Origin: Cyclobacteriaceae bacterium
Lineage (GTDB): Bacteria > Bacteroidota > Bacteroidia > Cytophagales > Cyclobacteriaceae
Reading direction: 5' to 3'
DNA length: 64,000 bases
NCBI GenBank assembly: GCA_022841475.1
Contig: JALHRJ010000017.1
Location: forward strand, 25,795-89,794
Every line of letters begins with the position of its first letter. The first letter of the stretch is position 1. Positions 1 through 9,349 of the stretch are shown in pieces. Below the pieces are notes generated by a model, which did not search any database, was not told where the DNA came from, and saw only the letters and a program-made list of their open reading frames with translations. Position numbers and translations under genes: made by a program.

Positions 1-1
1 T

Positions 2-40
2 GGTTTTTCAGGCGGTGGCGGATCGAGTGATTCGTGGTAA
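2..40 (+). CDS. C-terminal end of a TPM-domain protein (partial)
   Basis: Reading from base 2 gives the short tail GFSGGGGSSDSW and then a stop at 38-40. This glycine/serine tail ending in tryptophan is nearly the same as the end of the next gene. The gene entering the window from the left is therefore probably a second TPM-domain (TPM_phosphatase) protein in tandem. Such proteins in Bacteroidota are often next to lemA, which would lie outside this window. Only the tail is visible, so the call rests on similarity to its neighbour. Confidence 0.6.
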   Translation, partial: GFSGGGGSSDSW

Positions 41-71
41 GTATAGAACGTTAAGGAATTTTGAATTGACT

Positions 72-983
72 ATGCGAGTAAGATTTTTGATTTTCTCTTT
101 ATTGATATCTCTTTCTGCGTTTAGTCAGAAAGTTGTTCCTGAATTATGGCACACACGGGTGCACGATGATGCTCACGTGTTGAAGCAAGAAACTATCGAT
201 GCATTAGAAAAACAGTTAGAAGTCTATGAGGATTCTACTTCTAATCAAATCGCGATTCTTATTATCAGTTCGTTAGATGGGGACCCTATTGAAAGTTATT
301 CAGTTCGGGTTGCAGAAAAATGGCAACTCGGTCAGAAAGAAAAAGACAATGGAGTATTGTTATTGATTGCTGTTGATGATCATAAAATGCGGATTGAAGT
401 TGGTGCGGGATTAGAAGGAGTACTTACCGATGCATTAAGCAGTCGCATCATTCGCAACGAGATGGCGCCTAATTTTCGCAGGGCAGATTTTGACACCGGG
501 GTTACGGCAGCCGTCAACGGAATTATTGCTGCTATCGGGGGCGAATATACCGCAGACGATAGTAGCGAGATTATGGAGCTATCCATCACTGCGCGAGTGC
601 TAATAGGATTAGGTATTTATATTTTCCTTAGCATATTCGCCTTCTTCGGATTATTTATAAAAGGAAGTTGGGGTTGGTTTATGTATGTTTTTCTGATTCC
701 CTTCTTTTCAATTTTCCCGGCTTTTGTTTTTCCTTCCAATCTCTGGTACGTACCGGGCATTTCTTTTATCCTGATTTTTCCACTTATAAAATGGCTCGTT
801 GGACGAACCGCCTGGGGTAAGAACATGACCAAAAAATTTGAAGAGAGTAGCTCCGGTTCTGGTGGTTCTTCACGCGGAGGCAGTTGGAGTTCCTCATCCA
901 GCAGCAGTAGTTGGGGTGGTGGCGGAGGATTCTCCGGAGGTGGTGGCAGTTTTGGTGGTGGTGGCAGCAGCGGTAGCTGGTGA
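72..983 (+). CDS. TPM-domain membrane protein with Gly/Ser-rich tail
   Basis: The start is set at ATG 72, because that codon opens a clean signal peptide (MRVRFLIFSLLISLSAFSQ). The same frame stays open further upstream but overlaps the tail of the preceding gene. After the signal comes a TPM domain (about residues 25-150), which includes the family-like segment VLLLIAVDDHKMRIEVGAGLEG. Three hydrophobic helices follow (about 180-265), then a low-complexity Ser/Gly tail ending SGSW. The TPM domain would face the periplasm. Family members are linked to membrane-protein quality control and to phosphatase-like activity, but the role here is unknown. It forms a tandem pair with the gene at the left edge. 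Confidence 0.82.
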   Translation: MRVRFLIFSLLISLSAFSQKVVPELWHTRVHDDAHVLKQETIDALEKQLEVYEDSTSNQIAILIISSLDGDPIESYSVRVAEKWQLGQKEKDNGVLLLIAVDDHKMRIEVGAGLEGVLTDALSSRIIRNEMAPNFRRADFDTGVTAAVNGIIAAIGGEYTADDSSEIMELSITARVLIGLGIYIFLSIFAFFGLFIKGSWGWFMYVFLIPFFSIFPAFVFPSNLWYVPGISFILIFPLIKWLVGRTAWGKNMTKKFEESSSGSGGSSRGGSWSSSSSSSSWGGGGGFSGGGGSFGGGGSSGSW

Positions 984-994
984 TCCCATGTGCA

Positions 995-1009
995 AGCGGT
1001 CTGACCGCT
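995..1009. terminator. Small hairpin between convergent genes
   Basis: The arms AGCGGT and ACCGCT are separated by CTG, between the stop of the TPM gene (983) and the stop of the FAH gene (1020). There is no T-run, so it is at best a weak bidirectional terminator. Confidence 0.3.
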
Positions 1010-1019
1010 CTGACTTACG

Positions 1020-1856
1020 TTATAAAACGGACACCACATTCGACAACACTCCAATTCCCTCAATCGAAATAATTACTTCATCATTTTCTTGTAGCGTAAA
1101 ATCATTGGGCGGCACAATGCCAGTGCCTGTCATCAGAAAACAACCCACGGGAAATTTTAATGATTTATAAAGCCAGCTAGCCAGCTCCGGCAAATTTCGT
1201 TTCATGCGATTCAATTGAATGGAATTACTGAAAGCATCTTGGTTGTTTCTCTTAATTACAATTGAAATCTTTGTTTCAGCTGCGATGGGTTGTGCAGGCA
1301 CAAATAAACATGGACCTAAAGCACAACTGCCTTCGTAAATTTTTGCCTGTGGCAGGTAAAGTGGATTTTCCCCTTCAATACTTCGCGAACTCATGTCGTT
1401 GCCGATGGTATAGGCCTGAATTTCTCCAAAAGAATTTATATACAGTGTTAATTCCGGTTCTGGAACATTCCACGAGGAATCGGATCGAATATAAACACGT
1501 TCACCGGGTCCGGCTACACGTGCTGGTAATGCTTTAAAGAATAATTCCGGGCGGTCCGCCTCATACACTTTCTGATACACATCAGCCGCGCCTGATTCTT
1601 TCGATTCCTCCATCCGCGCATCGCGACTACGCAAGTAGGTAACTCCAGCTGCCCACACTTCCTGATTGCCAATGGGGGCAGAAGACTTTTTTATCAATGA
1701 TTGTGCTTCAGAAATTTTTTTGGCTTTCTCTGATAAGTGGTTCAGATGTTGATTAAGATCAGCTTGGTTGATAAGAGTATTCCACTCTTCATGTAAAAGA
1801 TATGCGTTGCCTTGCGAAATCCATAGCGGGCCTTCAGTAGTTTTATACAGATGCAT
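1020..1856 (-). CDS. FAH-family hydrolase/dehydratase
   Basis: This is a fumarylacetoacetate-hydrolase-fold enzyme of 278 aa. The catalytic domain shows EPELTLYI and [19 protein letters not shown], followed by [12 protein letters not shown]. These are the metal-binding and lid segments seen in the branch that includes 2-keto-3-deoxy-arabinonate dehydratase and other 2-oxo acid hydratases/isomerases. No signal peptide is seen, so it is cytosolic. The N-terminal 80 residues are the usual small cap region. It is convergent with the TPM gene and lies downstream, on the same strand, of the DUF5916 gene (88-base gap). The exact substrate cannot be read from the sequence; a sugar-acid role is an inference from the motif similarity. 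Confidence 0.85.
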   Translation of the reverse strand: MHLYKTTEGPLWISQGNAYLLHEEWNTLINQADLNQHLNHLSEKAKKISEAQSLIKKSSAPIGNQEVWAAGVTYLRSRDARMEESKESGAADVYQKVYEADRPELFFKALPARVAGPGERVYIRSDSSWNVPEPELTLYINSFGEIQAYTIGNDMSSRSIEGENPLYLPQAKIYEGSCALGPCLFVPAQPIAAETKISIVIKRNNQDAFSNSIQLNRMKRNLPELASWLYKSLKFPVGCFLMTGTGIVPPNDFTLQENDEVIISIEGIGVLSNVVSVL

Positions 1857-1944
1857 GATTATTTTCTTAAGTCATTTAAGTCGAACCCCAAAAGTTGTAT
1901 GGCTAGCAAATTTAATTGATTAAAATTTTTTTCTATTGGCCAGG

Positions 1945-4119
1945 CTATATATTCCACCAGTAGGTAAACTTGACTACCAACGAATGATTTTTTACGGACA
2001 TGGTTGAAGGTAGATAATTATCGGTGTAGACAATGAACAAATCAGACGCTGGCCGGTAACGCCATTGAAAGCGCGTGTTGAGATTCATGTTATTTAGTTG
2101 TTCGTTATACTGGAGAAATGTAGTCCAGAAAATTTTGTTGGTGAACGTAATGTCTATTCTTGGCCCCACTAGCCAAAACGTATTTCGTCCCCAGGGTTCT
2201 GGCATCCGAATGTCGTTATAACTTGAGCTGAAGAGTAAGCTTACATAGGGCTGCACACGATATCCGATATCACTACTAAAAAATTGTCTTGTTCCGTCCT
2301 CGTAATACCCCCCCGACCGCCACGAAAAGGCATAGGTGAAAGTACTTTGTGGTTTTGAAAAGAACTCACCACCAAAGGAATTCCAGGAATGCTCGGTTCC
2401 GGCAGCGAGCATTTCTTTTCCAGAACGGGTTGGGTCAAAGGGCTGAAGCAGTTTTACATAATCGTGGGCAACCCACAAGGTAAGTGAACTAAGATTTCGG
2501 AAGTTAAGAAGGTACGCCATGTATGTTTCACTATCAGTTTGCTTAAAGGAGGGATCAAAGAAAATACTGGTAGCAACTCTTGGGCCATGGCTTAAAAGTG
2601 TTTTTCCTTTCGGGAAAAATAAATAGGAGGCTTGTGGGTTGGTTCGGATATAATTATTGCGAGGCACATAACCTACTTCGGCTGTGTAGCCACTGCCCAC
2701 GTATTCATATTGTCCATTGATCATGAGTTTACGACTGGCATATTGCAAGTTTCCGGCATAGGTAAAATCCTTCTCTACCTTTTGCGGGCTAAATGATTTA
2801 AGAAATAATGCCTTTCCGGTCCACCGATTATTGGACGAGGCAAGATTGTATTCAAAGCCCAGATTGCGATTATATTCTGAATAAACAGGCCCGGATGTTA
2901 TTTCAGATGGATTGTAGTTGAGTGATTCTTTATTGATCACCAGTATACCAATGTTTGATCGGGCGAAGACTTTGCGTTGCAGTGCCATCACCGCAAAATT
3001 TTGTGCAGGCAGCGCATCTTTATCAACAGCTCCGGTTTGCATGTCCATCATAGCGATTCGCCAGTTCTTATCAATTTTTCCGCTTAGCCGCGCACCAAAT
3101 TGAATAGGCGCTGAAAGCCCAATGCGTCTTGAAAAGAACGGCCGAATGGTGTTGTACCCGAAATTGTTAAACATGTCTCCGTTCTCAAGAAAAAACTGTC
3201 GCCTTTCGGGAAAGAATAATTCAAATCGATCGAGATTAGTGACTTGCCGATCAACATCTACTTGCGAAAAATCAGGATTCACCGTAAGGTCCAGATTGAG
3301 CGAAGAGGTAACAGCTACTTTTACATCTAGACCTACCTCACCACGATGGGAAGTTGGCGTTTCATTCTCGTATTCTTTTGTTACACCACCCAATGCATAG
3401 GGAATTACGGAAACGTTTGCCCCCGCATTTTTAGGGGGCGCATCCCATACGAGCGATCCGCTGAAGGCAAGAGCCGCAGATGGAAACTGTCGCGGCACCG
3501 GTGCCCAGCTCGACTTTTCAGTTGTCTTTAAATCCAGTCGACTGAAATTTATACCCCACTTGGTTATGCCATTTTTGTACCTAATCGTTTTGAATGGAAT
3601 CGCGGCTTCAAAAATCCATTTGTCTTCATAATTTTTTACAGCCGAGGTCCATTGATTGTCCCAGTTCAGGTCCACCTTGCCGCCTTCAAACATAAGTCCA
3701 TCCCACTGGGCTCCGGCTGCATTAGCGCCAAAGGAAAACCCATTCGTCATGTCATCGAAGGTGTCCATGAAGAGCAGAAAGTTGTCATTCTTACCAAATG
3801 AAAAATCTCTGCGCAGCGATTCCACAATGTAAGGCCCGGGAAGAGCGTGATAACAGATAGCCAGCAGGTAAAGGTTTTCATCATCATAGGTCATCTTTAC
3901 TTCGGTTCTTACCTGGGCACTACTGGTGTCCATAGGTGTAATCATAAAAAAGTCAGTGGCCGTAGCGCTTTTTTCCCAGTCTATTTCGTCAACAATGCCA
4001 TCGATGCGAATAGCATTCGTTGCTTTACGGATAGCAAGCTGGTAAGCTTCATTCTTTTTCTGAGCGCTCATGGTTGAAACGCATAGTATAAAGACAAAAA
4101 GAAGAGCAAGTCGCTTCAT
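1945..4119 (-). CDS. DUF5916 outer-membrane protein with CBM9-like domain
   Basis: The start is placed at ATG 4119, giving the signal peptide MKRLALLFVFILCVSTMSAQ; an in-frame start six codons upstream is less likely. After the signal, residues of about 30-220 form a CBM9-like beta sandwich (AIRIDGIVDEIDWEKS, WIFEAAIPFKTIRY). The rest is a DUF5916 barrel with the family hallmark VNPDFSQVDVDRQVTNLDRF followed by FFPERRQFFLENGDMF. The protein ends in aromatic beta strands (VKFTYWWNI), typical of outer-membrane barrels. The protein is common in Bacteroidota and its ligand is not known. The size (724 aa) is near the family's usual length. Confidence 0.88.
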   Translation of the reverse strand: MKRLALLFVFILCVSTMSAQKKNEAYQLAIRKATNAIRIDGIVDEIDWEKSATATDFFMITPMDTSSAQVRTEVKMTYDDENLYLLAICYHALPGPYIVESLRRDFSFGKNDNFLLFMDTFDDMTNGFSFGANAAGAQWDGLMFEGGKVDLNWDNQWTSAVKNYEDKWIFEAAIPFKTIRYKNGITKWGINFSRLDLKTTEKSSWAPVPRQFPSAALAFSGSLVWDAPPKNAGANVSVIPYALGGVTKEYENETPTSHRGEVGLDVKVAVTSSLNLDLTVNPDFSQVDVDRQVTNLDRFELFFPERRQFFLENGDMFNNFGYNTIRPFFSRRIGLSAPIQFGARLSGKIDKNWRIAMMDMQTGAVDKDALPAQNFAVMALQRKVFARSNIGILVINKESLNYNPSEITSGPVYSEYNRNLGFEYNLASSNNRWTGKALFLKSFSPQKVEKDFTYAGNLQYASRKLMINGQYEYVGSGYTAEVGYVPRNNYIRTNPQASYLFFPKGKTLLSHGPRVATSIFFDPSFKQTDSETYMAYLLNFRNLSSLTLWVAHDYVKLLQPFDPTRSGKEMLAAGTEHSWNSFGGEFFSKPQSTFTYAFSWRSGGYYEDGTRQFFSSDIGYRVQPYVSLLFSSSYNDIRMPEPWGRNTFWLVGPRIDITFTNKIFWTTFLQYNEQLNNMNLNTRFQWRYRPASDLFIVYTDNYLPSTMSVKNHSLVVKFTYWWNI

Positions 4120-4201
4120 TATTCGCAATATTATCAAAGCCTAAAGAGCGAACAAGCGATTCGTGACCATTGGCGAAACGCGGTTAGGAACTACGGATTT
4201 T

Positions 4202-4810
4202 CTACTTCCTGAATCCGGGCAAGGACAGCTTGTACTTTACAGAAAAAAGCCTGATAAGAATGATAGCTGAGATAGAAATGACCAGGTTATAGTTTCTTTC
4301 GAGAGGTGTTTGCAAATCTAAAATCAGGTAAATGATGGCACCCGTCAGGCACGCTGTTGCGTAAATCTCTTTCCGAAAAATTACGGGCAATTCGTTGGTT
4401 AGCGTGTCGCGGATAACGCCACCCATCACCGCGGTAAACATGCCCATAATGGCCGCGATCTCAGGGCGCACACCTAACCCGATTGCTTTCTCTACACCCA
4501 GTATGGTAAAGAAGGAAATCCCCAGTGTATCAAAGAGCAGAAAGGTTTTCCTGAATCGGATAATATTTCTATGAAAAACAATGGCAACAACAACACCCAC
4601 AAGGATTGAATACAAGAAGTTGATGTCCTTTACCCACACCAGCGGATAGCTGCCCAGCAATATATCGCGCAAGCTGCCGCCTCCAATAGCGGTAATAAAT
4701 CCTGTAAAGCCGGCACTAAACCAATCCTGATCTTTGTCTTGCATGGCCAACGCACCCGACACGGCAAAGAAGAAGGTGCCAAAAAGTTCAAGAATGTATT
4801 GAAATGCCAA
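4202..4810 (-). CDS. TRIC-type (UPF0126) cation channel protein
   Basis: This is a 202-aa inner-membrane protein with about seven hydrophobic helices, built from two repeated UPF0126 halves. The first half contains AIGGGSLRDILLG and the second contains VMGGVIRDTLTNELP; the repeated GG-x-x-RD motif is diagnostic of the prokaryotic trimeric intracellular cation channel family (E. coli YadS/YicG relatives). Some annotations call these glycine transporters. It stands alone, divergent from the NIPSNAP gene across about 110 bases. Confidence 0.9.
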   Translation of the reverse strand: MAFQYILELFGTFFFAVSGALAMQDKDQDWFSAGFTGFITAIGGGSLRDILLGSYPLVWVKDINFLYSILVGVVVAIVFHRNIIRFRKTFLLFDTLGISFFTILGVEKAIGLGVRPEIAAIMGMFTAVMGGVIRDTLTNELPVIFRKEIYATACLTGAIIYLILDLQTPLERNYNLVISISAIILIRLFSVKYKLSLPGFRK

Positions 4811-4896
4811 AAGCGTATGATTATTTATAAAAATAGAGATTCCGTTTGAGAATTAATTGTTCCGGGTAATATGAACACTCATTGACTGCTTCCTGT

Positions 4897-4904
4897 TACT
4901 TTTG
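4897..4904 (+). promoter_or_regulatory. Bacteroidota -7 promoter box for the NIPSNAP gene
   Basis: TACTTTTG matches the TAnnTTTG consensus and ends 17 bases before the ATG at 4922. No TTG sits at the ideal upstream distance (the nearest, 4882-4884, is only 12 bases away), so support is from this box alone. Confidence 0.4.
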
Positions 4905-4921
4905 AGGGTAAACAAATAAAT

Positions 4922-5698
4922 ATGAAAAAGTCAGTTAAACTTAGCTTCCTGTCATTGTTAATGATGATAGCTATTAGCGTTCAGGCTGCCCCCCGGGAGT
5001 TTTTTGAATTAAGGATCTATCAATTTAAAACCTTAGATCAGCAAACCCGAACCGAGAACTATCTGGAGAAAGCTCTCTTACCTGCGCTACATAGGGCAGG
5101 AATAAAAAAGGCAGGAGTATTTAAACCTTTGGAAACGGATACCACGTATGGAAAACGATTATACGTTCTGATTCCCTATACCTCATTAGATAAATTTGTC
5201 AACCTCGAAGAAACTTTGGCAAAAGACAAAGTTTACAATACGGATGGTAAAGACTATATCGATGCCACGTTTGACAACCCACCGTACTTCCGTTTCCAGA
5301 CAATCGTATTAAAATCTTTTTCAGGAATGCCCCAGTTAGCAGCTCCTGATTTGAAAAATCTGGTGAGCGAAAGGGTGTATGAGTTACGAAGTTATGAAGG
5401 CCACACAGAAAAAATCTATCGCAACAAGGTAGATATGTTCAATGCCGGTGATGAAATCGGGTTATTTAAACGGCTTGGGTTCAATGCCGTGTTTTATGGC
5501 GAAGTGCTAAGTGGGCCGCGGATGCCCAACCTGATGTACATGACAACTTTTGAGAATAAGGAAGCCCGGGATGCACATTGGAAGGCATTTGGGGAGGATC
5601 CGCAATGGAAAAAACTCGTTGCTATGCCCGAGTATCAAAAGAATGTGTCGAAGAACGAAATAACATTTCTTCGCCCTACATCTTATTCCGATCTGTAG
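4922..5698 (+). CDS. Exported two-domain NIPSNAP family protein
   Basis: A signal peptide (MKKSVKLSFLSLLMMIAISVQAA) is followed by two NIPSNAP-type dimeric alpha-beta-barrel domains. The first begins FFELRIYQFKT and the second RVYELRSYEG; the ELRxY element opens each domain. Export makes the protein periplasmic. In Bacteroidota such proteins often lie near sugar-acid or carbohydrate catabolism genes, but their activity is unknown. The start is supported by the signal peptide and by a -7 box 17 bases upstream. Confidence 0.85.
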   Translation: MKKSVKLSFLSLLMMIAISVQAAPREFFELRIYQFKTLDQQTRTENYLEKALLPALHRAGIKKAGVFKPLETDTTYGKRLYVLIPYTSLDKFVNLEETLAKDKVYNTDGKDYIDATFDNPPYFRFQTIVLKSFSGMPQLAAPDLKNLVSERVYELRSYEGHTEKIYRNKVDMFNAGDEIGLFKRLGFNAVFYGEVLSGPRMPNLMYMTTFENKEARDAHWKAFGEDPQWKKLVAMPEYQKNVSKNEITFLRPTSYSDL

Positions 5699-5792
5699 CA
5701 ATTACCAGCAATTAAAAACTTGTATACACGTTACAGGACAGGATAGTGGGTATAGTGGATTTGGCTTGGTAATTGACGAATTAACTTAAAAA

Positions 5793-7235
5793 ATGATTGC
5801 AGAGAAAAAATCCAGGTTAAGTCGTGTTGTACTGGTTTGTCTGGTATTCACATTATTGATTCTCCCTTCGTGTGATAAAGATGAACCCGAACATCCCAAT
5901 GTATATGTGAACAATTGGATCTTAACCAACATGGACTTCTGGTACTATTGGAATAGTACCTTGCCGGAAAATCCCGATAAAAGTAAGGAGCATGAAGAGT
6001 TTTTTAAATCATTACTTAATTCACAGGATCGCTTCTCCTGGATTCAGGATGATTTTCAAGACCTCATCAATTCTTTGCAGGGAGTAAGTAAGGAGGCTGG
6101 GTATGAGATTGCACTTTTTCGTGAAGGCACGGATAACAATAATGTACTTGCCCAGATAGTATATGTTAAACCAGGTTCACCTGCTGAAACATCAGGATTA
6201 AAACGCGGAGATGTAATAACCCGAATTAATAGCGAACAACTTACGCTGTCCAACTACCAGACCTTGTTAGGCGCCATCACAGAAAATCATTCCGTTGCTT
6301 ATCGTGAACTTGATTTAGCAACTCAATTATTTAAAACAGAGCAAACAAAAAGTTTGACTACCGTAGTGTATGCAGAGAATCCAAATTTCCTGAACAAAGT
6401 ATTCGTGTACAACGACCGCAAAATTGGGTACTATGCTTATAATCTGTTTTCAACGGGGCCTGCTCAAGGGAACACCCAATACAATACAGAGATGGATCAG
6501 ATCTTTGCCGGGTTTCAATCCGCAGGAATAACGGATCTGATTATAGACTTGCGTTTCAATAGTGGCGGAGCGGAGACAGCTACGAACAACCTCGCAAGTT
6601 TAATTGGCAAAGGTGTAGACGCAACCAAGGTATTTAGTATTCGTGAGTACAATGCCGAGGTAACAGCTGAAATAAAAAATGACCCTCAATTGGGCGAAGA
6701 TTTCCTCTCGGTAGAGTTTTTAAATAAGTCTCAGAACATTGGTAGTCAGTTACAGAACAATCGCGTTTATATCCTTACCGGAACGCGCACAGCTTCTGCC
6801 AGTGAGTTACTGATCAATGGCCTGCTTCCATACATGGATGTTTTTCTAATCGGAAATAAAACAGTGGGTAAAAATGTGGGCTCGATTACGCTCAATGAAG
6901 AGAATGATCCTAAGAATACTTGGGGTATGCAGCCAATTATCACTAAATCATTTAACAGCTTAAAACAATCCGATTACGATAATGGATTTAATCCGCAGGT
7001 TTTAGTGGAAGACAATAATCTGATCATCTATCCGCTCGGTGATCCGCGCGAGCGTTTACTTACCCGGGCATTACAGGAAATTACCGGGCTCACCGATTTT
7101 GGAAGGATAAAAGCATCGAAAACTCTGGGCTCCGAAATTGGTAATTCGTTGGACTTAAAAAGAAGAAGCAATGTGTTGGTTATTGACCCTGCGGTTCAAA
7201 AGTCGTTGCTTGAGCGCAAGCAAGTTTACCAATAG
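5793..7235 (+). CDS. Lipoprotein S41 (C-terminal processing type) peptidase with PDZ domain
   Basis: A lipoprotein signal ends in the lipobox LPSC (Cys27), so the enzyme should be membrane-anchored and face the periplasm. An S41 N-terminal helical segment is followed by a PDZ domain (about 105-180; VKPGSPAETSGLKRGDVITRIN) and the S41 catalytic domain (about 205-420). The nucleophile is Ser335 in TASASE and the general-base lysine is Lys360 in VGK, 25 residues later, the same spacing as in Tsp/CtpA peptidases. LIIDLRFNSGG precedes them as in the family. The stop codon directly abuts that of the convergent next gene. Confidence 0.92.
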   Translation: MIAEKKSRLSRVVLVCLVFTLLILPSCDKDEPEHPNVYVNNWILTNMDFWYYWNSTLPENPDKSKEHEEFFKSLLNSQDRFSWIQDDFQDLINSLQGVSKEAGYEIALFREGTDNNNVLAQIVYVKPGSPAETSGLKRGDVITRINSEQLTLSNYQTLLGAITENHSVAYRELDLATQLFKTEQTKSLTTVVYAENPNFLNKVFVYNDRKIGYYAYNLFSTGPAQGNTQYNTEMDQIFAGFQSAGITDLIIDLRFNSGGAETATNNLASLIGKGVDATKVFSIREYNAEVTAEIKNDPQLGEDFLSVEFLNKSQNIGSQLQNNRVYILTGTRTASASELLINGLLPYMDVFLIGNKTVGKNVGSITLNEENDPKNTWGMQPIITKSFNSLKQSDYDNGFNPQVLVEDNNLIIYPLGDPRERLLTRALQEITGLTDFGRIKASKTLGSEIGNSLDLKRRSNVLVIDPAVQKSLLERKQVYQ

Positions 7236-7895
7236 TTAATCGCCCACAACTACCTTTTTGCCTTTCGTTATCATGGTTGTTAAAGAGATGTGAAAGGTGT
7301 TTACTTCCAGATTTTGAAACGGCTGCGTTGAAACTCCATTGACGGTTTGCGTGTAGTTCTTGTTGAAGAAAGGAGTCAGGTAGTATTTGAACTTTAAACT
7401 GATGCCATGCGGAAACCGAACTCCGGCAAAGAGAGCGTGGTAAAACGCAGGAGTGCGACTACTGAACCACACATTGAACTTGTCTTCCTTGTTTTCATTG
7501 ACAAAGGTTTTCTCCTTGTAGTTGACAGGCACTTCAAATTCATAACCACCATACACATAATAATTATCCATGTCACCAATTTTTATGGCGATGGGCAGGC
7601 CTACGTTATACGTTCTGTATTTTTTGCGGGTGGAGGCATCCTGATCGTAAATGAACCCTACATTTCGAAGCGAGAGTCCGGTAAAAAATCCAAAATTCTT
7701 GCCTTGGTCGAAATGAGCCAGAGATTGACCATGAAAGAACATCGTAAACCGTGGAATAGATTGTTCCTCAATTCCATTTTGAGTTATCCTGGCGAACCCG
7801 AGTATCACCTCACCATCCCCGGTTATGTAGGGTTTTTGAGCCTTTAATTCGCCAGCAAGCATAATTAATGTCAACAGGATAAGGGTTTTCTTCAT
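7236..7895 (-). CDS. Exported beta-rich protein of unknown function
   Basis: This 219-aa protein has a signal peptide (MKKTLILLTLIMLAGELKAQ). The remainder alternates aromatic and polar residues in short strands (FTMFFHGQSLAHF, FHISLTTMI), as in small outer-membrane barrels of Bacteroidota. No named family was recognised. It is convergent with the S41 peptidase gene with no gap between the two stop codons, so the transcripts must overlap or be terminated inside coding sequence. Confidence 0.7.
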   Translation of the reverse strand: MKKTLILLTLIMLAGELKAQKPYITGDGEVILGFARITQNGIEEQSIPRFTMFFHGQSLAHFDQGKNFGFFTGLSLRNVGFIYDQDASTRKKYRTYNVGLPIAIKIGDMDNYYVYGGYEFEVPVNYKEKTFVNENKEDKFNVWFSSRTPAFYHALFAGVRFPHGISLKFKYYLTPFFNKNYTQTVNGVSTQPFQNLEVNTFHISLTTMITKGKKVVVGD

Positions 7896-7987
7896 GGAGT
7901 TGTAAGTTTTAGGTTTTATACGGTTTTTAATACCAGATTGATTCCAATTTTCTACAGTAATTACCTGTCCTTCTTAATGATAATCTC

Positions 7988-7995
7988 TATTTTTG
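7988..7995 (+). promoter_or_regulatory. Bacteroidota -7 promoter box for glyA
   Basis: TATTTTTG matches TAnnTTTG and lies 25 bases before the glyA ATG at 8021. No clear -33 TTG at the usual distance was found. Confidence 0.4.
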
Positions 7996-8020
7996 GCCCC
8001 TGAATTAGAATCCCTCCACT

Positions 8021-9292
8021 ATGAAGCGTGATAAAGTAATCTTTGACCTGATTGAAAAAGAAAAACAACGCCAGGAGCATGGCATTGAATTAATAGCTTC
8101 TGAGAATTTTGTATCGCTTCAGGTAATGAAGGCACAAGGTTCTGTCTTGACAAATAAATATGCGGAAGGCCTACCGGGCAAGCGTTATTATGGAGGCTGC
8201 GAAGTGGTGGATGAAGTGGAGCAGCTTGCCATAGACCGTATCAAGAAGTTGTTTGGTGCTGAGTGGGCTAACGTGCAACCGCATTCGGGCGCGCAAGCTA
8301 ATGCTGCGGTCATGCTGGCTTGTTTGAAACCCGGAGATAAAATTTTAGGGTTTGATCTTTCGCATGGTGGTCATCTTACCCATGGTTCACCGGTAAACTT
8401 TTCTGGTAAACTGTATCAGCCTTCATTTTATGGTGTAGAACAAGAAACAGGCGAAATAGATTTTGACAAAGTTATTGAAATTGCAGAACGTGAAAAACCA
8501 AAGATGATCATCTGCGGTGCCTCTGCCTATAGCCGCGATTGGGATTATGAAAAGTTGCGGATGGCTGCCGATAGTGTAGGAGCTTTATTGCTAGCTGATA
8601 TTTCGCACCCTGCCGGGTTGATAGCCCGTGGCCTTCTCAACGATCCCATGGAACATTGCCATATCGTAACCACCACCACGCATAAAACCTTGCGCGGACC
8701 TCGTGGCGGTTTGATTCTTGTGGGAAAAAATTTCGATAACCCGTTTGGACTAAAAACTCCGAAAGGCGAATTGCGGAAGATGTCGTCCCTATTGGATTCC
8801 GGAGTGTTTCCGGGCACACAGGGCGGCCCTCTGGAGCATGTGATTGCCGCCAAGGCAGTTGCTTTTGAGGAAGCGCTCAGTGAAGAGTATTTAAACTACA
8901 TCGTTCAGGTGGCTAAAAATGCCAAGACCATGGCGAAAGCCTTTGTTGATAAAGGTTATAAAATTATTTCAGGCGGTACGGATAATCACCTGATGTTGAT
9001 TGATCTTCGCTCCAAGAACCTGACTGGTAAAATTGCGGAAGAAGCTTTGATTCAGGCGGACATTACCATTAACAAAAATATGGTTCCGTTCGATACGCAA
9101 TCACCAATGGTAACTTCAGGGATGCGCATTGGTACTCCGGCAGTTACTACCCGCGGCCTGATGGAAAAGGATGTGATTAAAGTTGTTGACCTGATTGATG
9201 AGGCATTGAAGAAACCTGAGGATGCTAAACACCTAAAGGCTGTGAAGCGCAAGGTGAACACATTCATGAAGAAGTTCCCATTGTATTTGTAA
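8021..9292 (+). CDS. glyA: Serine hydroxymethyltransferase
   Basis: This PLP enzyme interconverts serine plus tetrahydrofolate with glycine plus 5,10-methylene-tetrahydrofolate in the cytosol. The full-length sequence (423 aa) shows [10 protein letters not shown] near the N-terminus, [15 protein letters not shown] for substrate binding, and the PLP lysine (Lys222) in [14 protein letters not shown]. Length and motifs are ordinary for bacterial GlyA. A strong terminator follows the gene, so it is probably a single-gene transcript. Confidence 0.98.
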   Translation: MKRDKVIFDLIEKEKQRQEHGIELIASENFVSLQVMKAQGSVLTNKYAEGLPGKRYYGGCEVVDEVEQLAIDRIKKLFGAEWANVQPHSGAQANAAVMLACLKPGDKILGFDLSHGGHLTHGSPVNFSGKLYQPSFYGVEQETGEIDFDKVIEIAEREKPKMIICGASAYSRDWDYEKLRMAADSVGALLLADISHPAGLIARGLLNDPMEHCHIVTTTTHKTLRGPRGGLILVGKNFDNPFGLKTPKGELRKMSSLLDSGVFPGTQGGPLEHVIAAKAVAFEEALSEEYLNYIVQVAKNAKTMAKAFVDKGYKIISGGTDNHLMLIDLRSKNLTGKIAEEALIQADITINKNMVPFDTQSPMVTSGMRIGTPAVTTRGLMEKDVIKVVDLIDEALKKPEDAKHLKAVKRKVNTFMKKFPLYL

Positions 9293-9308
9293 GAAGTTAA
9301 ACCATTTT

Positions 9309-9333
9309 ACTTCGCCCAATGGCGAAGTTTTTT
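9309..9333 (+). terminator. Rho-independent terminator after glyA
   Basis: A perfect 8-bp stem (ACTTCGCC with GGCGAAGT) and a CAAT loop are followed directly by six T. It lies 17 bases after the glyA stop and 16 bases before the tatC start. Confidence 0.85.
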
Positions 9334-9349
9334 ATAGGGATTTGAAATT

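Noticed and set aside
617..1063. Long proline-rich minus-strand frame over the end of the TPM gene
   Set aside because: It is the antisense of the Gly/Ser-rich tail; proline and serine runs come from GGT/GGC codons read backwards.
4882..4884. TTG as -33 element of the NIPSNAP promoter
   Set aside because: Only 12 bases separate it from the -7 box, too short for the Bacteroidota spacing.
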